DNA from: Achatina immaculata | Taxonomy: Eukaryota > Mollusca > Gastropoda > Stylommatophora > Achatinidae | Reading direction: 5' to 3' | Assembly: GCA_009760885.1 (NCBI GenBank) | Contig: CM019696.1 | Location: forward strand, 47,562,017-47,626,016 | Length of the DNA stretch: 64,000 nt | In this document: positions 12,123 to 22,773 of the stretch, in pieces | How the letters are laid out: every line of letters begins with the position of its first letter | How positions within the stretch are numbered: the stretch's first letter is position 1 | The notes under the pieces: generated by a model | Databases searched by the model: none | What the model was told of the DNA's origin: nothing | What the model saw: only the letters and a program-made list of their open reading frames with translations | Position numbers and translations under genes: made by a program

Positions 12123-12848
12123 TCAGAGACGGAAGATGGTGACTTGTTCCTTTCTGTTTAGCATGTGATAGTCATCATGTGGTGGTGTTTGTGGCTTCCT
12201 GTAGGTTTTTATCATGCTTTTCTTCTGATTATAGGTGACTGGTATGTCTGGTTGCTCCATTTCAGTGCCCTCTTTGGCCAGATGGTCAGCTTTCTCATTG
12301 CCTGGTATCCCACAGTGGGAGGGAATCCATTGCAAAGTGACTCCATGTTGTAAGCCAATTTTTGACAAGGCATCCTTAAGGTCTGGTAGTTTGTTGCACT
12401 GAAGAGCCTCCAGTACTGATCTTGCATCTGTGAGAATTACTACAGGACATGTATCAATTCTGGAGTCTGATAGTTTTTCAACTGCAGCAATAATTGCCCT
12501 AACTTCTGCATCAAAGTTGTTGCAGTATTTACCAGTGGGTATGGAAATCTTGTCAATGGTGTTGTTTGGATATTCAATATATGCTCCTGCCCCACCATTC
12601 TTTATGGCATTATGTGCAGATCCATCTGTATACACACATATCCAGGTGTCACATGGATATTTGTCATCTAGAACACTAAGTGTGGCTGTTGATCTTACAA
12701 GACTGCTCTGCATCTCACCATTCTGCACACCTTTCACTTCAGTCTGAATAGTTATTTGTGTATAATCTGCTTCTTTCCATGGTGTATGCTCTGGTACAGA
12801 TGATAATGGAGTGACTACAGTTGGAAGGTCAGGTATCAGCTTACGCAT
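12123..12848 (-). CDS. LINE F RNase H domain, 241 residues
   Basis: RNase H degrades the RNA strand of the RNA-DNA hybrid during retrotransposition. The catalytic acidic residues are all visible: Asp75 in VYTDGSAH, Glu115 in NFDAEVRAII, Asp141 in ILTDARSVL and Asp188 in GNEKADHLAK, plus the WIPSHCGIPGNEKA block with His178. The frame overlaps the RT frame by about 13 bases in another phase; a single indel near 12845 (after SFIR, before the RMRKLI stretch) would explain the break. The domain is followed by the Cys-rich tail at 12095-11817. Confidence 0.87.
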   Translation of the reverse strand: MRKLIPDLPTVVTPLSSVPEHTPWKEADYTQITIQTEVKGVQNGEMQSSLVRSTATLSVLDDKYPCDTWICVYTDGSAHNAIKNGGAGAYIEYPNNTIDKISIPTGKYCNNFDAEVRAIIAAVEKLSDSRIDTCPVVILTDARSVLEALQCNKLPDLKDALSKIGLQHGVTLQWIPSHCGIPGNEKADHLAKEGTEMEQPDIPVTYNQKKSMIKTYRKPQTPPHDDYHMLNRKEQVTIFRL

Positions 12849-15022
12849 ACGCTTGGCCTGATGAATGAAGCTGCTTCTTTAAGCCGTCCTAATGCCAAGT
12901 TATTGAATCTCTCCTTCAGGGGATGGCTTACAGAGCTAAGGAATTTTTCTCCCATGGTCATGACCTTTGTGTCTCTACGTTCCTTTAGCGGTTGAACGCC
13001 AACTATTTTCTGCATTTCTACTATTGGTGTGGACCTCATGGCACCTGTGATAATCCGTAGTGACTGATTTTGAACCTTGTCTAGATTATGCAGCGTAGTG
13101 TTTGATGCTGTGCACCAAGATGTTGAGCCATATTCTAAATGTGGTAGAATACTTTGCTGATATACGTTCTTGAGGATTCTTTCACTAGCTCCCCATGTAG
13201 TCCCACTCAATTTTCTTAATATGGCTAGTTTTCTTCTGGCTTTTGCTTCTGCACTGTTGATGTGTTGCTTCCAAGTCAGTTTTGAGTCAAGACTCACTCC
13301 TAAGTAAGTGGGTTGGTTGTCCATCCTTAAGGGTATTTCATTTACAAAGATCTTACCTGCTTTCTGTTTAGATGAGAGGGTGAACAGAGTGGTGCTTGAT
13401 TTCTCTGTGTTGATACACCATTTGTTTGTCCATGATGTCAAGATGTCTGCTGCTCTTTGGAGTCTCTGTGTAGCAACTGTCGCATATTCATCTGTACACC
13501 ACATGACCAGATCATCTGCATACAGTGCTGCTTTGATTCCATAGGGAAGTTCCTTGACCAGGTCATTAATGAATACAAGGAATAGTGTAGGCGAAAGGAC
13601 TCCTCCTTGTGGTACACCGTGTCGCAGAAGTACTTTCTGGCTTTTGTGTCCATCCATTACTACTCTAGCTCTTCTATTGTGTAAATAGGACTTTATCCAG
13701 TTGTACAGTCTTCCATTCACATTGCAGTTTCTTAGTTTCCACAACAGACCTTTTTTCCATACTTTATCAAAGGCTTTCTTCAGGTCTATCCACGCTGCTA
13801 GTACAAGGTTTTTCTCTTGGAATGCATCCTCAATCTCTTGAGAGAGATAGGTCACTTGATCTTCCGTACTGTAGTACTGCCTAAATCCTGCTTGTTGTGG
13901 AACGAGAAGGTTTTCACTTTCTAGGTACCATTTTAGCCTCAGGTTAATGATGCGTTCCATCGTTTTGCATAGGCAGCTAGTGAGACTGATTGGCCTGTAG
14001 CTGGAGGCAGTATCACTGTTTTTCCCTGGTTTTAGCAGTGGTACCATGCTTGCTTCCTTCCAGATTTGAGGTAACTTACCTGTGCTCCAGCACATATTGA
14101 AAATATCCAACAGCTTTCCCATTGCTGCCATTCCCAGGTTCTTGATCATTTCATTGGACACTCCATCTGGTCCTGGTGATTTCCTTGGTTTCAGTTTACT
14201 AACTGCTAGGTCTAACTCGCTGCGTGTGATTGGTGCATCCATGACCTCCACTTTTCTGACTTGTTCCTCCTCTTTCTGTGGCTCGATGCGCACTGTACGC
14301 TCCTTCTCTGGATGGATATCAATGTTGCAGTCCTGTGCAAACATGCGAGCAAAGTGATCTGCTACCTGCTTACCTGTAAGAGTTTTCCCATCCTCTATTA
14401 GTGTAATCTTTGTACTTCTTCCAGTACTCTCATCATTTAACTGTTTGATTAGTTTCCACAGTTTCCTTCCATCCTTTTCAAAGTTTAGGGACTCTGTTTT
14501 CTCTCTCCAACTTTCCCGTCTGGCTTGCAGCTTTGCTCTCTGAAATTTGGCCTTAGAATGTTGGTAATTATTGTGGTGTTCTTGGCATGGTCTATTTTCT
14601 GCTTGCTTTCGAGCTGCTTCCACATCATCATGGAGTTTTCCCAGCTCACTAGACCAGTATGGTTTATAGTCCCTGCGAGCTCCTCTGGGAATGGTTTCAC
14701 GAGCGGCCTGAAGGATACAAGCATTGAATTCCTTCACTATGCTGTTAATATCCTTACCTTCTATGGACAGCTGTCCCACCAGGATACCTGTACGATGTCT
14801 GTACATTGTCCAGTTTGCTTTTTTATAGTTCCATCTGGGGAGAGGGTTACTGGTGTTAAAGAGTTCATTTTCTATTGTCAGGAAGACTGGTCGATGGTCG
14901 CTACCTCCAAGTTGTTTTCCAACTTCACGTGTAATGTTCCACTTCAGATCTGGAGAGTGGAATGCCAGATCTGGTGTTGATTTTGTATGCCAAGCCCTTG
15001 AGTAAAATGTTGGGGCATCCAT
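12836..15022 (-). CDS. LINE F endonuclease C-terminus and reverse transcriptase, 728 residues
   Basis: Copies the element's RNA into DNA at a nicked target. The first about 55 residues are the end of the APE-type endonuclease (GGSDHRPVFLTIEN, the SDH motif). RT follows: KPRKSPGPDGVSNEMIKN, YRPISLTSCLCKTMERII, QAGFRQYYSTEDQ, WIDLKKAFDKVW (catalytic Asp), HGVPQGGVLSPTLF and ALYADDLVMW with YADD at residues 501-504 (13511-13522), then the thumb/connector block QPTYLGVSLDSKLTWKQHI. The frame ends early at PSVCVS because of an indel just before the RNase H frame. The listed start is only the first ATG after an upstream frameshift, not the true start. Confidence 0.88.
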   Translation of the reverse strand: MDAPTFYSRAWHTKSTPDLAFHSPDLKWNITREVGKQLGGSDHRPVFLTIENELFNTSNPLPRWNYKKANWTMYRHRTGILVGQLSIEGKDINSIVKEFNACILQAARETIPRGARRDYKPYWSSELGKLHDDVEAARKQAENRPCQEHHNNYQHSKAKFQRAKLQARRESWREKTESLNFEKDGRKLWKLIKQLNDESTGRSTKITLIEDGKTLTGKQVADHFARMFAQDCNIDIHPEKERTVRIEPQKEEEQVRKVEVMDAPITRSELDLAVSKLKPRKSPGPDGVSNEMIKNLGMAAMGKLLDIFNMCWSTGKLPQIWKEASMVPLLKPGKNSDTASSYRPISLTSCLCKTMERIINLRLKWYLESENLLVPQQAGFRQYYSTEDQVTYLSQEIEDAFQEKNLVLAAWIDLKKAFDKVWKKGLLWKLRNCNVNGRLYNWIKSYLHNRRARVVMDGHKSQKVLLRHGVPQGGVLSPTLFLVFINDLVKELPYGIKAALYADDLVMWCTDEYATVATQRLQRAADILTSWTNKWCINTEKSSTTLFTLSSKQKAGKIFVNEIPLRMDNQPTYLGVSLDSKLTWKQHINSAEAKARRKLAILRKLSGTTWGASERILKNVYQQSILPHLEYGSTSWCTASNTTLHNLDKVQNQSLRIITGAMRSTPIVEMQKIVGVQPLKERRDTKVMTMGEKFLSSVSHPLKERFNNLALGRLKEAASFIRPSVCVS

Positions 15023-16090
15023 TGCTGGTTGATCAGGAGAAGTCCATTATCATCCTGCCAGCTCTCAACTTCCTCTCCTCTCTTGTCTATGTGGTCATAG
15101 CCCCAGCTATCACCACAGACCATCAGTCTCTCTTTGTGTGGGATTGTTCCTAAAGCAAGTGGGCGGTCATTAGGACAGTAATAGTTAAGGAGGTGGAAAT
15201 CTGTATTACTACTTTTTAGATGGATCATCTGGTATTCGGCTCCTTCCATGTACACTCCCACCTGACGTGCGCTGATGTTATTCTTAACAAGTGTGAGTAC
15301 TCCTCCTTTTCTTCTGTCCTGTCGGTCTGATCTAAAACACTGGTAGCCTCTGATTTTAAAGGCGGCATCTTTGGTTAGGTGTGTCTCCTGTATGCAGCAT
15401 ATACTTACCTGCTCTGCAAAAAGTATGTTCTCTAGTTCACCTTTTTGCTATAGCCATCTCTAACACTGCTGACACCCTCAGCATTCCACTGCATTATTTT
15501 AAGTTCTTGCTTTTTGGCTGTTTTCTTCTGTTGTATTTTTTGGCCAGTAGCTCTACTCTCATGTCTCCTGACTCCACAAGACGAACTGAGAGGACCTCCA
15601 GTAGCATTGGGTGGACCCTTTCGAGGCAGGGGGCCCGGCACTGCACCTGCCTGGTTAGTCTTCACAGGGCGAGCACCATGTTTGAAAACTGTAGATATAG
15701 ACATTTCATTAGCGATAATGCGTGTTACCCTGATTTTTGCGATGCGCCTTTTGGCTGGGTAACTCCGACTTCAGCACCTTTCCTTGCTAGGGCAGACTGT
15801 GGTCTTGCTCGGACTGCCATGAAGACAGTGTGGCTGGCCTGGCCAAAACTTTGTTTTCCAGCCTCTGGTGGCTGTACTTAAGCCCCTTCTCCATGTCAGA
15901 TGGTTTGAGACAGTTCCACAAAGACACTCTGACTCTGAGATGAGGAATCTGATGAGTGCTTCAACGATATCCATTCCCCGCCACCTATAGTCTACTGGCT
16001 CTGTTTTGTTTACATCATTCTGATAGCCATTGTTGTAAAGACCCATAGGCTTGTCACGTCCTGGATTCATTGGTTTCACACCAGACTTCC

Positions 16091-17293
16091 CTCATCCCCA
16101 CCAGAGATCTCCATGTCCCCATCCGTCCACCAACCTGACATTACATTTTGCAAAAATAACAATTACAATTACAATTAGTGTTGATTGCTACAAGTTTCTG
16201 GGCTACAGAGGTAGGTCAGAGTTTTTAAGCAAACAGATCTATGTTCCCTGTCTCACAAACACTATGTTAAGATAAGTGTGCTCTTAACACAGTTGTTCCC
16301 AGGGGAATGGATGGGATGAATTTTATGCTTTCTTCCTTCACAGCAAAGATGGCTAATAATGGTGCTATCATTAGGGTCAGTGAGTGAATTTTTGCTGGTC
16401 AAGACCCTATCCAACCTTCTCTCCTCACTTCTGTGAGTCCTACTGAATACTGGATAAGACCAAGCTTTATTGCTGGCCCAAGGGAGCTACTTCATTACAC
16501 CTGGAGCATGCCCATAGGTGTTCTGCATACAACATCAGGATGTCCTTTAGTGTTTTTGCTGATATGATTCCTATGATGTGTTGGTTATCTTGTTGTGTGT
16601 TATAGAATCATATGGTATTGTATATTTTGTTTGTTCCCGATGTCGAGGCTTATTTCATTGCATATTTTCCATAGCATGAAATAATATCCCTTCTGACTTC
16701 GCTTAGTGGCGTGAACTGTTTGATGTGTCATTCATTTTGGTGTGTTTACATTACCAAAAATAGAGGGCATCCATTCAGTCCGATATTTTTACCAAAAGTC
16801 CACACTTCCATGGATGGACTGTAATATTTGGTTGCTGGGGTAAAGAGTGGTGTTTTAATTTTGCAGAAGAGCTTACAGAATAGCCTGATTCTTGGATCTG
16901 TTATATTACACTCCATGTCTGATGTGTTGTCTGTGTCAAAAGATCTTCATCAAGGAATCACTTATCAAGAGCTTCATTTTGCACTTACGAGTAAAATTCC
17001 CTCTTCTCATTCTTGGGAGCCCTGGAAAACTATAGAAGATGGATATTTGTATGTTAATCTTTTATTATTTATCTCATGTGTTTGTCTATTGCAAAGGATA
17101 GGTGATTGTTGAAATCAGTGACAACCAGTGTCTGATTGGCATGGACCAGAGAGATTTGTCTATTGTTCTTGTATTATTTATCTTCATGTTTAACTTTCTG
17201 GGGTATGTAATGAACTATAACAATTTCATAACATTTATGCCTCAGAGAAAGGATGGAATTTACAGTTATGATTGTTTTCTTGTCCTCATTCAG
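16091..17293. other. intron 1, no feature recognised
   Basis: Short (ACAATT)n near 16155. A stretch at 16390-16520 may be an old interspersed repeat, but no family was recognised. Confidence 0.4.
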
Positions 17294-17372
17294 CAATGAT
17301 GCCTCAAACAACCTGTGCAATTCTCTGGAGGCAGCATTTCTGCATGGACTTAAGGACTCAGTTGCTCATAAG
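17294..17372 (+). CDS. PLEKHM1: PLEKHM1-like exon 2: RUN domain
   Basis: Acceptor CATTCAG at 17287-17293, donor AAG|GTACTC after 17372. One base completes the codon left open by the previous exon (AG+C, serine), then 26 codons. The peptide DASNNLCNSLEAAFLHGL aligns with the vertebrate PLEKHM1 segment DANTMCSALEAVFIHGL (from memory), the most recognisable part of this RUN domain: a helix that packs near the conserved first block of RUN folds. The exon ends in phase 0 after HK. The reading frame is open on both sides of the exon by chance, but similarity stops exactly at the splice sites. Confidence 0.88.
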
Positions 17373-17504
17373 GTACTCCTTTCATTTCACATTAGATTTC
17401 CACCTTCTGCTTCACTGTATTTGAAGATACACATGAAAATTGTGAAACAGATCATCAGCATTAAGTTATCCATATTGTTTAGTGCTGTCCGTTTCAGCAG
17501 TCAG

Positions 17505-17775
17505 TGATCCATAGCTGTTATGCTATCATCAAGGTTGGTGAAACGTAGCTGAACATGACCTGTCCCACCTCTTTGTTGGTACCCTCAGTAACAGACCCAG
17601 CCTGACTAATGGGACAGGGATTGCTATGGTTTCCATGGTGGTGGAGTCTGGTAAAGAAGTGCTGCACAACCTGTTTGTCTATCTCCGCTCATGGACTGTA
17701 AAAATAGCCACCAAAACTCTTTCCCGAGCCAACATGATGCTGTACCTCGGCATCCTCACCGCATCCGTTGCAGAG
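17505..17775 (+). repeat. interspersed repeat R
   Basis: Shares blocks with 36775-36905, 62405-62600 and 63935-64000: GGTTGGTGAAACGTAGCTGA, CCTGACTAATGGGACAGGGA, and ATGGTGGTGGAGTCTGGTAA. Copies are all in the same orientation. No frame is conserved, so it may be a SINE or a LINE untranslated region. Confidence 0.65.
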
Positions 17776-17799
17776 AAGACCATCTTGCAGTTCCAGGAA

Positions 17800-18010
17800 G
17801 ACTGAAGAAGAAAAGAAGAAGATAGTTTATGATTCTCTTTTTCACTTATACATATTGTTTGTTTTGTTTTTACTTGTGTATTTTGTTTATTTTATATATA
17901 TATATATATTATGGATGCATCAGCAGCAGGCTATCTTGCTCACAACTGAGAGGCCTACAGGAGTGCTGTTAGGGAGGCAGAGTTCCACAAGAAGTGCCAA
18001 ATGAATGAAT
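17800..18010 (+). mobile_element. LINE E 3' scrap and (TA)n
   Basis: ATGGATGCATCAGCAGCAGG to GAAGTGCCAAATGAATGAATG matches the LINE E tail at 41330-41420. A (TA)n microsatellite precedes it at about 17892-17909; another lies at 18063-18082. Confidence 0.6.
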
Positions 18011-18089
18011 GTATATTGTTTATTTTGGATTTTTTTTTTTACTTTCGATTATTTAGTTTATGATATATATATATATATATATCTCCACC

Positions 18090-18530
18090 CCCATTTATGC
18101 ATGTGAAAGCTGGAAAACAACTAAGGAAATAGAGAAGTGATTAGACTCTTTTGAAAACAAATGGCTAAGGAAAATACTTGGCATGAAGTGGAACGAATTC
18201 AGGAACAATGCAGAGATAAGACAGATGATTGAACAACAACCAGTCTCATGGGTGATCAGGAAAAGGAGATGGACATATGTTGGTCACTTGATGAGTAGAA
18301 ATGATCAGAAAATTCCAAAACAAGCTGTCAAGTGGAACATAACAGGCCAAAGAAAAAGAGGCAGACCGCGTGAAACTCTGAAGAGGTCATTGTTAAGAGA
18401 GGCCAAATTAGCAGGCATAAAATCCCTTGATGAGGTTGAAAGACTCGCTGAAGACAGGAAAAATAATTGGCGAACTACTTTGCGAGCCCTATGTGACGTT
18501 TAATGGCACAGAAAGGATATAAGATATAAG
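18090..18530 (+). mobile_element. LINE B 3' end
   Basis: The frame 18183-18503 (MKWNEFRNNAEIRQMIEQQP, RRWTYVGHLMSRNDQKIPKQ, RGRPRETLKRSLLREAKLAG, end RALCDV) matches the C-terminus of the LINE B copy at 27.4 kb. It ends in ATATAAG-type simple repeat and (TA)n (18535-18558). Located in intron 2, sense orientation. Confidence 0.85.
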
Positions 18531-18559
18531 AAGATATATATATATATATATATATATAA

Positions 18560-20400
18560 AATTGGTTTTGTAATTTTTAAACATTTTTTAGTTATATATA
18601 ATGGTTAGTTGGTTTATGCTTTTTTTTGCTTATACATATTGTTTAGTTAGTATATGATTGGTTTATGTATACATATTGTTTGATCTCTCAAAAATGTAAA
18701 CTTAAATTCTTGGCCCCTGAAGACCTTGGTGAAGATCTTGAAAAAAAGAGCATAAAATCAGATTGAGAGTAGGCTATGGTTTGCTTCCTTTACTTTTCAT
18801 ATCTCAATAGGAACAACTGTAATTTCTATCCATTTTGTCGTTACATAATGGTCTGTATCTGGGAACACCATGGAGGGAGAATGTAAGGTCTTGTCAGCTA
18901 AGATTTGCCAGCCATTATTTCTGTATTTCCAATCACAGGCATCACTGTATATTGCGTATGCAGATGTATTATGTGCAGTTATGCAGATAGTACAGGTAGT
19001 TCAATTCCACTTTTGAATTTGATTGAATAATGACATTCTTTGAACATTCTTCTTTTGAAAGATGTCTGCATATTAAGTAATTGACAAAAAGAAACTTTAG
19101 TTTTATATTAAAACTAATATTTCAATTGTTGCTGGTTGGGGGGATAAAGATGCAGCACTTAAGCTGAAAGAGATGGTGTTTATTGATTCATGGCTGACTG
19201 TTTCTGTTAGGGTTGGTGAATCATAGCTAGATCCTCTTCTACCTCCATGTTGTGCTACTGGTAATAGGTAATAGTCAACAGAGGGATCAGATTGAAATGG
19301 GAAGGCAAACCTGATGATAAAAACAAGTTGTCCTGAAGATGGATGTGTTATGGTGAAAGGTGCGGATATCACAGTCTAGTTGCAGACTGTGAGACAGTAC
19401 AACCAACTCCTGAGGGTGATCACAGAAGGGGAATAAGAAAAAAAAAAATGTTGCTGATTTAGAATGTTCGAACTTCAAAGTATTGTTGTTAAACAAATGC
19501 ATGCTTCCAAAGGAGCTGCCTTCTTGGATCTGGTTTGCTGACATCATATTCCTGTATTAGTATGCGCATTACAATCACCAGTCTTGTGTAGTAGCTCAGT
19601 TGCTGCCTGGTTTTGAATGTCTAAGTATTAATTGTTATAAACTAATGTTGTTTTGTTAGTATCAGTACTTTTTTCATCAGTAGCCATACAAGATTATATA
19701 CAATATATTTTTAATGTCAAATATTAGTTATTAATATAGCTACAAGTTCATGTAAAGCGTATAATTTTTCTGATCATGTGTAACATTCACTTTAAATTAT
19801 GTTAAATTCTCAATACATTTTTAGCTGACAATGTATGTTGGCCTGGCAGCATCATCAGACTGGTCTCCAGACATGGTAAGTTCCTTGATTCTTTAATAAG
19901 ATTCATTGTCATCATCATCTTAATCAAACATTCTTTTTCCAACAGTGAAAAGATGGCTGTATGTGGCTTCAGTCTCCACTGATGGTACACGTGAACAAGC
20001 TGTCTTCTGTCTTTGTCTTAATGTCCACCAATCTGTCTTTGCATTTTTTGTGGGGTGGATTTTGCAGTTTTTATGTTTTGTTTTTTTTTTCAGCATCTCA
20101 TATTTTCACTTCCATTTCTTTATATAATTTGTTTTCTTATCTGCCCATGAAATAAGCCATTTTGCATTTTCTTACCCAGATTTTAAGGGCCTTTTTCATG
20201 TTGTGTTTAGCATCCATGTTTTCATTTCTAGAGTTATGCTGAGTACACAGAACATTTGGCAGCTGTTATTTTAAAATAATTTATTGTGTTTTTGATTCTG
20301 TTGACATTGAAATTAGCCATGACTGTTATCTCATTTATCTCATTCAGCCAAATCCATAATTTTGTTCAAGTTATGTTGGTATTTATATTTGTCATTTATT
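18560..20400. other. intron 2, no feature recognised
   Basis: AT-rich. A weak resemblance to repeat R at 19190-19230 (GTTAGGGTTGGTGAATCATA). No exon signal was found. Confidence 0.45.
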
Positions 20401-20429
20401 CATGTAATCATGCTTTTAGCTAACAGTGT

Positions 20430-20985
20430 CAGAAGAAGTGGTTGGGATTTGTTGTTTACCACAGTAGAAGAGCAGTAGTACAGGGCTTGGGAGCCTCTGA
20501 AGTCACCACATCATGAATGGAAACTGAGGCCGTGTCCACGGCAGTGGAATGGCTAGCTGCCCATGATGTGGTTCATGGCATCATTGTGACAGATTCGCAG
20601 AGTATGCTTTGCAAGATTGAGAAAAAAAATTGCTTTTTTAAAAAAAAGAATGAGTTCATCTGTTAAACCATTCATCTGTGATGAGCACATGGCTTTATTG
20701 TCCAGGGCACATGGGAGTACATGGCAGCGAAGTGGCAGATAGACTTTGCTGGACAGGCTGAAATAAATGGCAGGCTGAGAGTGGACAAGGGTGACATAGT
20801 TAAAGCCCTATTGGACAGACTGCAGGAAATGAAGAGCGGGAGTGGAAGACAATGTGGTTGTGAAGAGATTGTTGGAGCTAGGACAAATTAAGGGATGCTG
20901 GTAGGAAATCTGAACTGTGTGGCAGAAAACACATGGTAAACAACCAACACTTGATGGGAACTATTAGCAAACATGCTCTTGGATG
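20430..20985 (+). mobile_element. LINE RNase H remnant
   Basis: Broken frames keep the RNase H end block: WLYCPGHMGVHGSEVADRL near 20700, and a preceding degenerate IVTDSQSMLCKI-like piece near 20590. Several stops and indels. It ends about 95 bp before exon 3. Confidence 0.7.
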
Positions 20986-21079
20986 AGTGCTGCGGCTGAG
21001 TATGTTTTTAAAAACTGCTGCAAAGTTTATAATTTTCATAAATGTTATTTTTAGTGGAGTTTTTTTTTCCTCTCTTCAG

Positions 21080-21175
21080 AATTTTTGGGGTGTGGTTGTC
21101 AAATTCACACACAGTGATGTTGTCACACAGCTCCAAAACCTGACCCAGATCAGCACAGAAATTGGCCTGTGTAGG
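21080..21175 (+). CDS. PLEKHM1: PLEKHM1-like exon 3: RUN domain
   Basis: Acceptor TCTCTTCAG|A after a T-rich tract, donor AGG|GTGAGT (strong consensus). 32 codons, phase 0 at both ends. The peptide holds NFWGVVVKFTHSDVVTQL and ISTEIGLCR, matching FWPLLKAVTHKHIISEL and NTDVGRCR of vertebrate PLEKHM1 (from memory). The FW at the start and the GRCR/GLCR at the end are characteristic of RUN domains of this family. A LINE A fragment begins about 11 bp after the donor, so the intron side of this splice site is almost entirely transposon sequence. Confidence 0.88.
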
Positions 21176-21186
21176 GTGAGTACAGA

Positions 21187-21538
21187 ATTAGAAAAATATT
21201 TTGGCCAAACACCATAAGAAATAACATCTTATTAGCAGAAATGCAGATGAAACCACTGACAACAATTATTGAGGAAAGACGATGGCGATGGTTGGGACAT
21301 GTGCTCCGAATGACTGACAACTCACTACCAAAAATAGCACTAAGATGCACACCACAGGGGAGCAGAAGTAAGGGTAGACCAAAAGAGACATGGAGAAGAA
21401 CAACAGAAAGGATGTTGAGCAATAGAGGGCTCACCTGGGCAAGAGCAAAAAAAAAGGCGAAGGACAGGCATTTGTGGAAAACCCTTGCGGAAGCCCCATG
21501 TGCCCTGGGCACTTAAGGTTCAGAGAGAGAGAGAGAGG
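21187..21538 (+). mobile_element. LINE A 3' end, 11 bp after exon 3
   Basis: From GAATTAGAAAAATATTTTGG onward this matches 56402-56754. The frame 21241-21516 encodes IIEERRWRWLGHVLRMTDNS, GRPKETWRRTTERMLSNRG and KTLAEAPCALGT, followed by (GA)n. The 5' truncation point is at about 21186, just past the exon 3 donor. Confidence 0.88.
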
Positions 21539-21639
21539 GTGAGTACATTATTTTCTTGTGGCATAGAATAACAGAAAGAGCACAGTCTTTCAACTCTGTG
21601 TAGTCAGTGCCAGGGTGGGACTGTAGCAGCTAAAGATAA

Positions 21640-21916
21640 AGGTAAGGTAAAAGGTAAAGTCCCCGTTTCCATGCCATTAATGCATATAAGGGATACAGTG
21701 TTCAGCCTGTATTTTCAAGACCATAGGCATGGGCAGTATCACACCTGGGTGCATTTACCTTCCAAGATTTCTCTGGTACCAAATTTTCAGAAGCTGGGTG
21801 GATCCCGGGTCCTTTCTGGTGTGTACCAGAAGAAATTCCACTGCTGGGACTTGAACCCACTACCACTGGATTAGTAAACTGAGTGTCTAATTACTCAGCT
21901 AACCACATTGCCAAAG
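21640..21916 (-). mobile_element. tRNA-derived SINE
   Basis: Minus strand: A box GGCAATGTGGTTAGCTGAGT (about 21895-21914), B box GGGTTCAAGTCC (21847-21858), then about 200 bp of body ending in a tail of AAAGGTAA-type repeats (21640-21660). Body and tail resemble the plus-strand SINE at 57963-58225. Confidence 0.78.
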
Positions 21917-22027
21917 ATAAAAGTGAAATAAGGTGTTTGAGAACAGTACTGACTGTAAGAAGATGAGACAAAGTCAGAAAATCAGAAATTATGACACCAG
22001 AAAAAAGAGTAGAAGTTACACCAGCTT

Positions 22028-22770
22028 TAAACTATCATCATCATCATCAGGTGCCGTGCCGACTGGCGTTGGCTATTATTCTTCTCCAGAGTACCCGATC
22101 CTTCATGCAGGCCATCAGTTCAGTTAGTGATCTCCTCTCACACCATCCCGTCAGACTGTCCAGTATCATTTCTCTTCGTCTTCATCTTCTTCCTTCTATT
22201 TTTCCTGTTGTTATAATATTTTCAGTGTCTCCTCTTCTCATTACATGTCCTATGAAAGTACATTGTCTCTCTCTTATCTTTTTGACAAGGTTTTTTGTCT
22301 CTCCAGCTCTTCTCATACATTCTTCATTAGTTATTTTTGCTGTCCAGGGGCTTCGCAACATTCTTCTAATAAACCACATTTCTGCTGCTTCCAATGATTT
22401 TTTGTGCAGACTTGCCTATTGTCCATGATTCACTTCCATATAACAAGATAAGCAATATAGCATTTTAGGACTCGTTTTCTAACATTCATTGATAAAGATG
22501 TGTTAGTTAATATGTTTCTCATTCTCTGAAATGCAGTCTTTGCTTGGCCTATTCTGTTCCTAATTTCTGTTCTGCATTTCCCATCTGAAGTTATTACTGC
22601 TCCAAGGTATTTGAATTTCTGCACTTGCTTTAGAATGGTTCCGTTTAATTTAATATTGCATGCTGGTGGATTCTGTTTCTTAGATATAACATAGTCTCTG
22701 TCTTTTTGATGTTCAAAGTAAGGCCTTTCTGTTCACTTTCTTTGGCGACTTTATCCAAGAGATTTAAACT
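22028..22770 (-). mobile_element. LINE C 3' half
   Basis: Minus-strand frames: KFKYLGAVITSDGKCRTEIR (22624-22430), then EAAEMWFIRRMLRSPWTAKI and RERQCTFIGHVMRRGDTENI (22394-22182), ending in (ATG)n at 22028-22040. Frameshifts between frames. Directly followed by a Tc1 element at 22774, so the Tc1 insertion or truncation abuts it. Confidence 0.82.
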
Positions 22771-22773
22771 GTG

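Larger units (their letters stand above)
11860..16090 (-). mobile_element. LINE F: nearly complete I-like non-LTR retrotransposon
   Basis: Read on the minus strand: an ORF1-like, Arg/Cys-containing remnant (about 16080-15440), an APE-type endonuclease in broken frames (starting KIMQWNAEGV near 15505; GSDHRPVF block near 14900), reverse transcriptase, RNase H, and a C-terminal zinc knuckle with CTCAQVPQTVEHILQNC (12095-11817), then a (GAA)n tail at 11850-11862. The order endonuclease-RT-RNase H is that of the I superclade. Two or more frameshifts (about 15020 and 12845) show it is inactive as it stands, but the catalytic residues of RT and RNase H are kept, so it is a young copy. It sits antisense in intron 1. 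Confidence 0.88.

Noticed and set aside
19800..19880. Possible small exon after TTTTTAG near 19822
   Set aside because: No family similarity, and exons 2 and 3 already join in phase 0 with the expected protein sequence on both sides.
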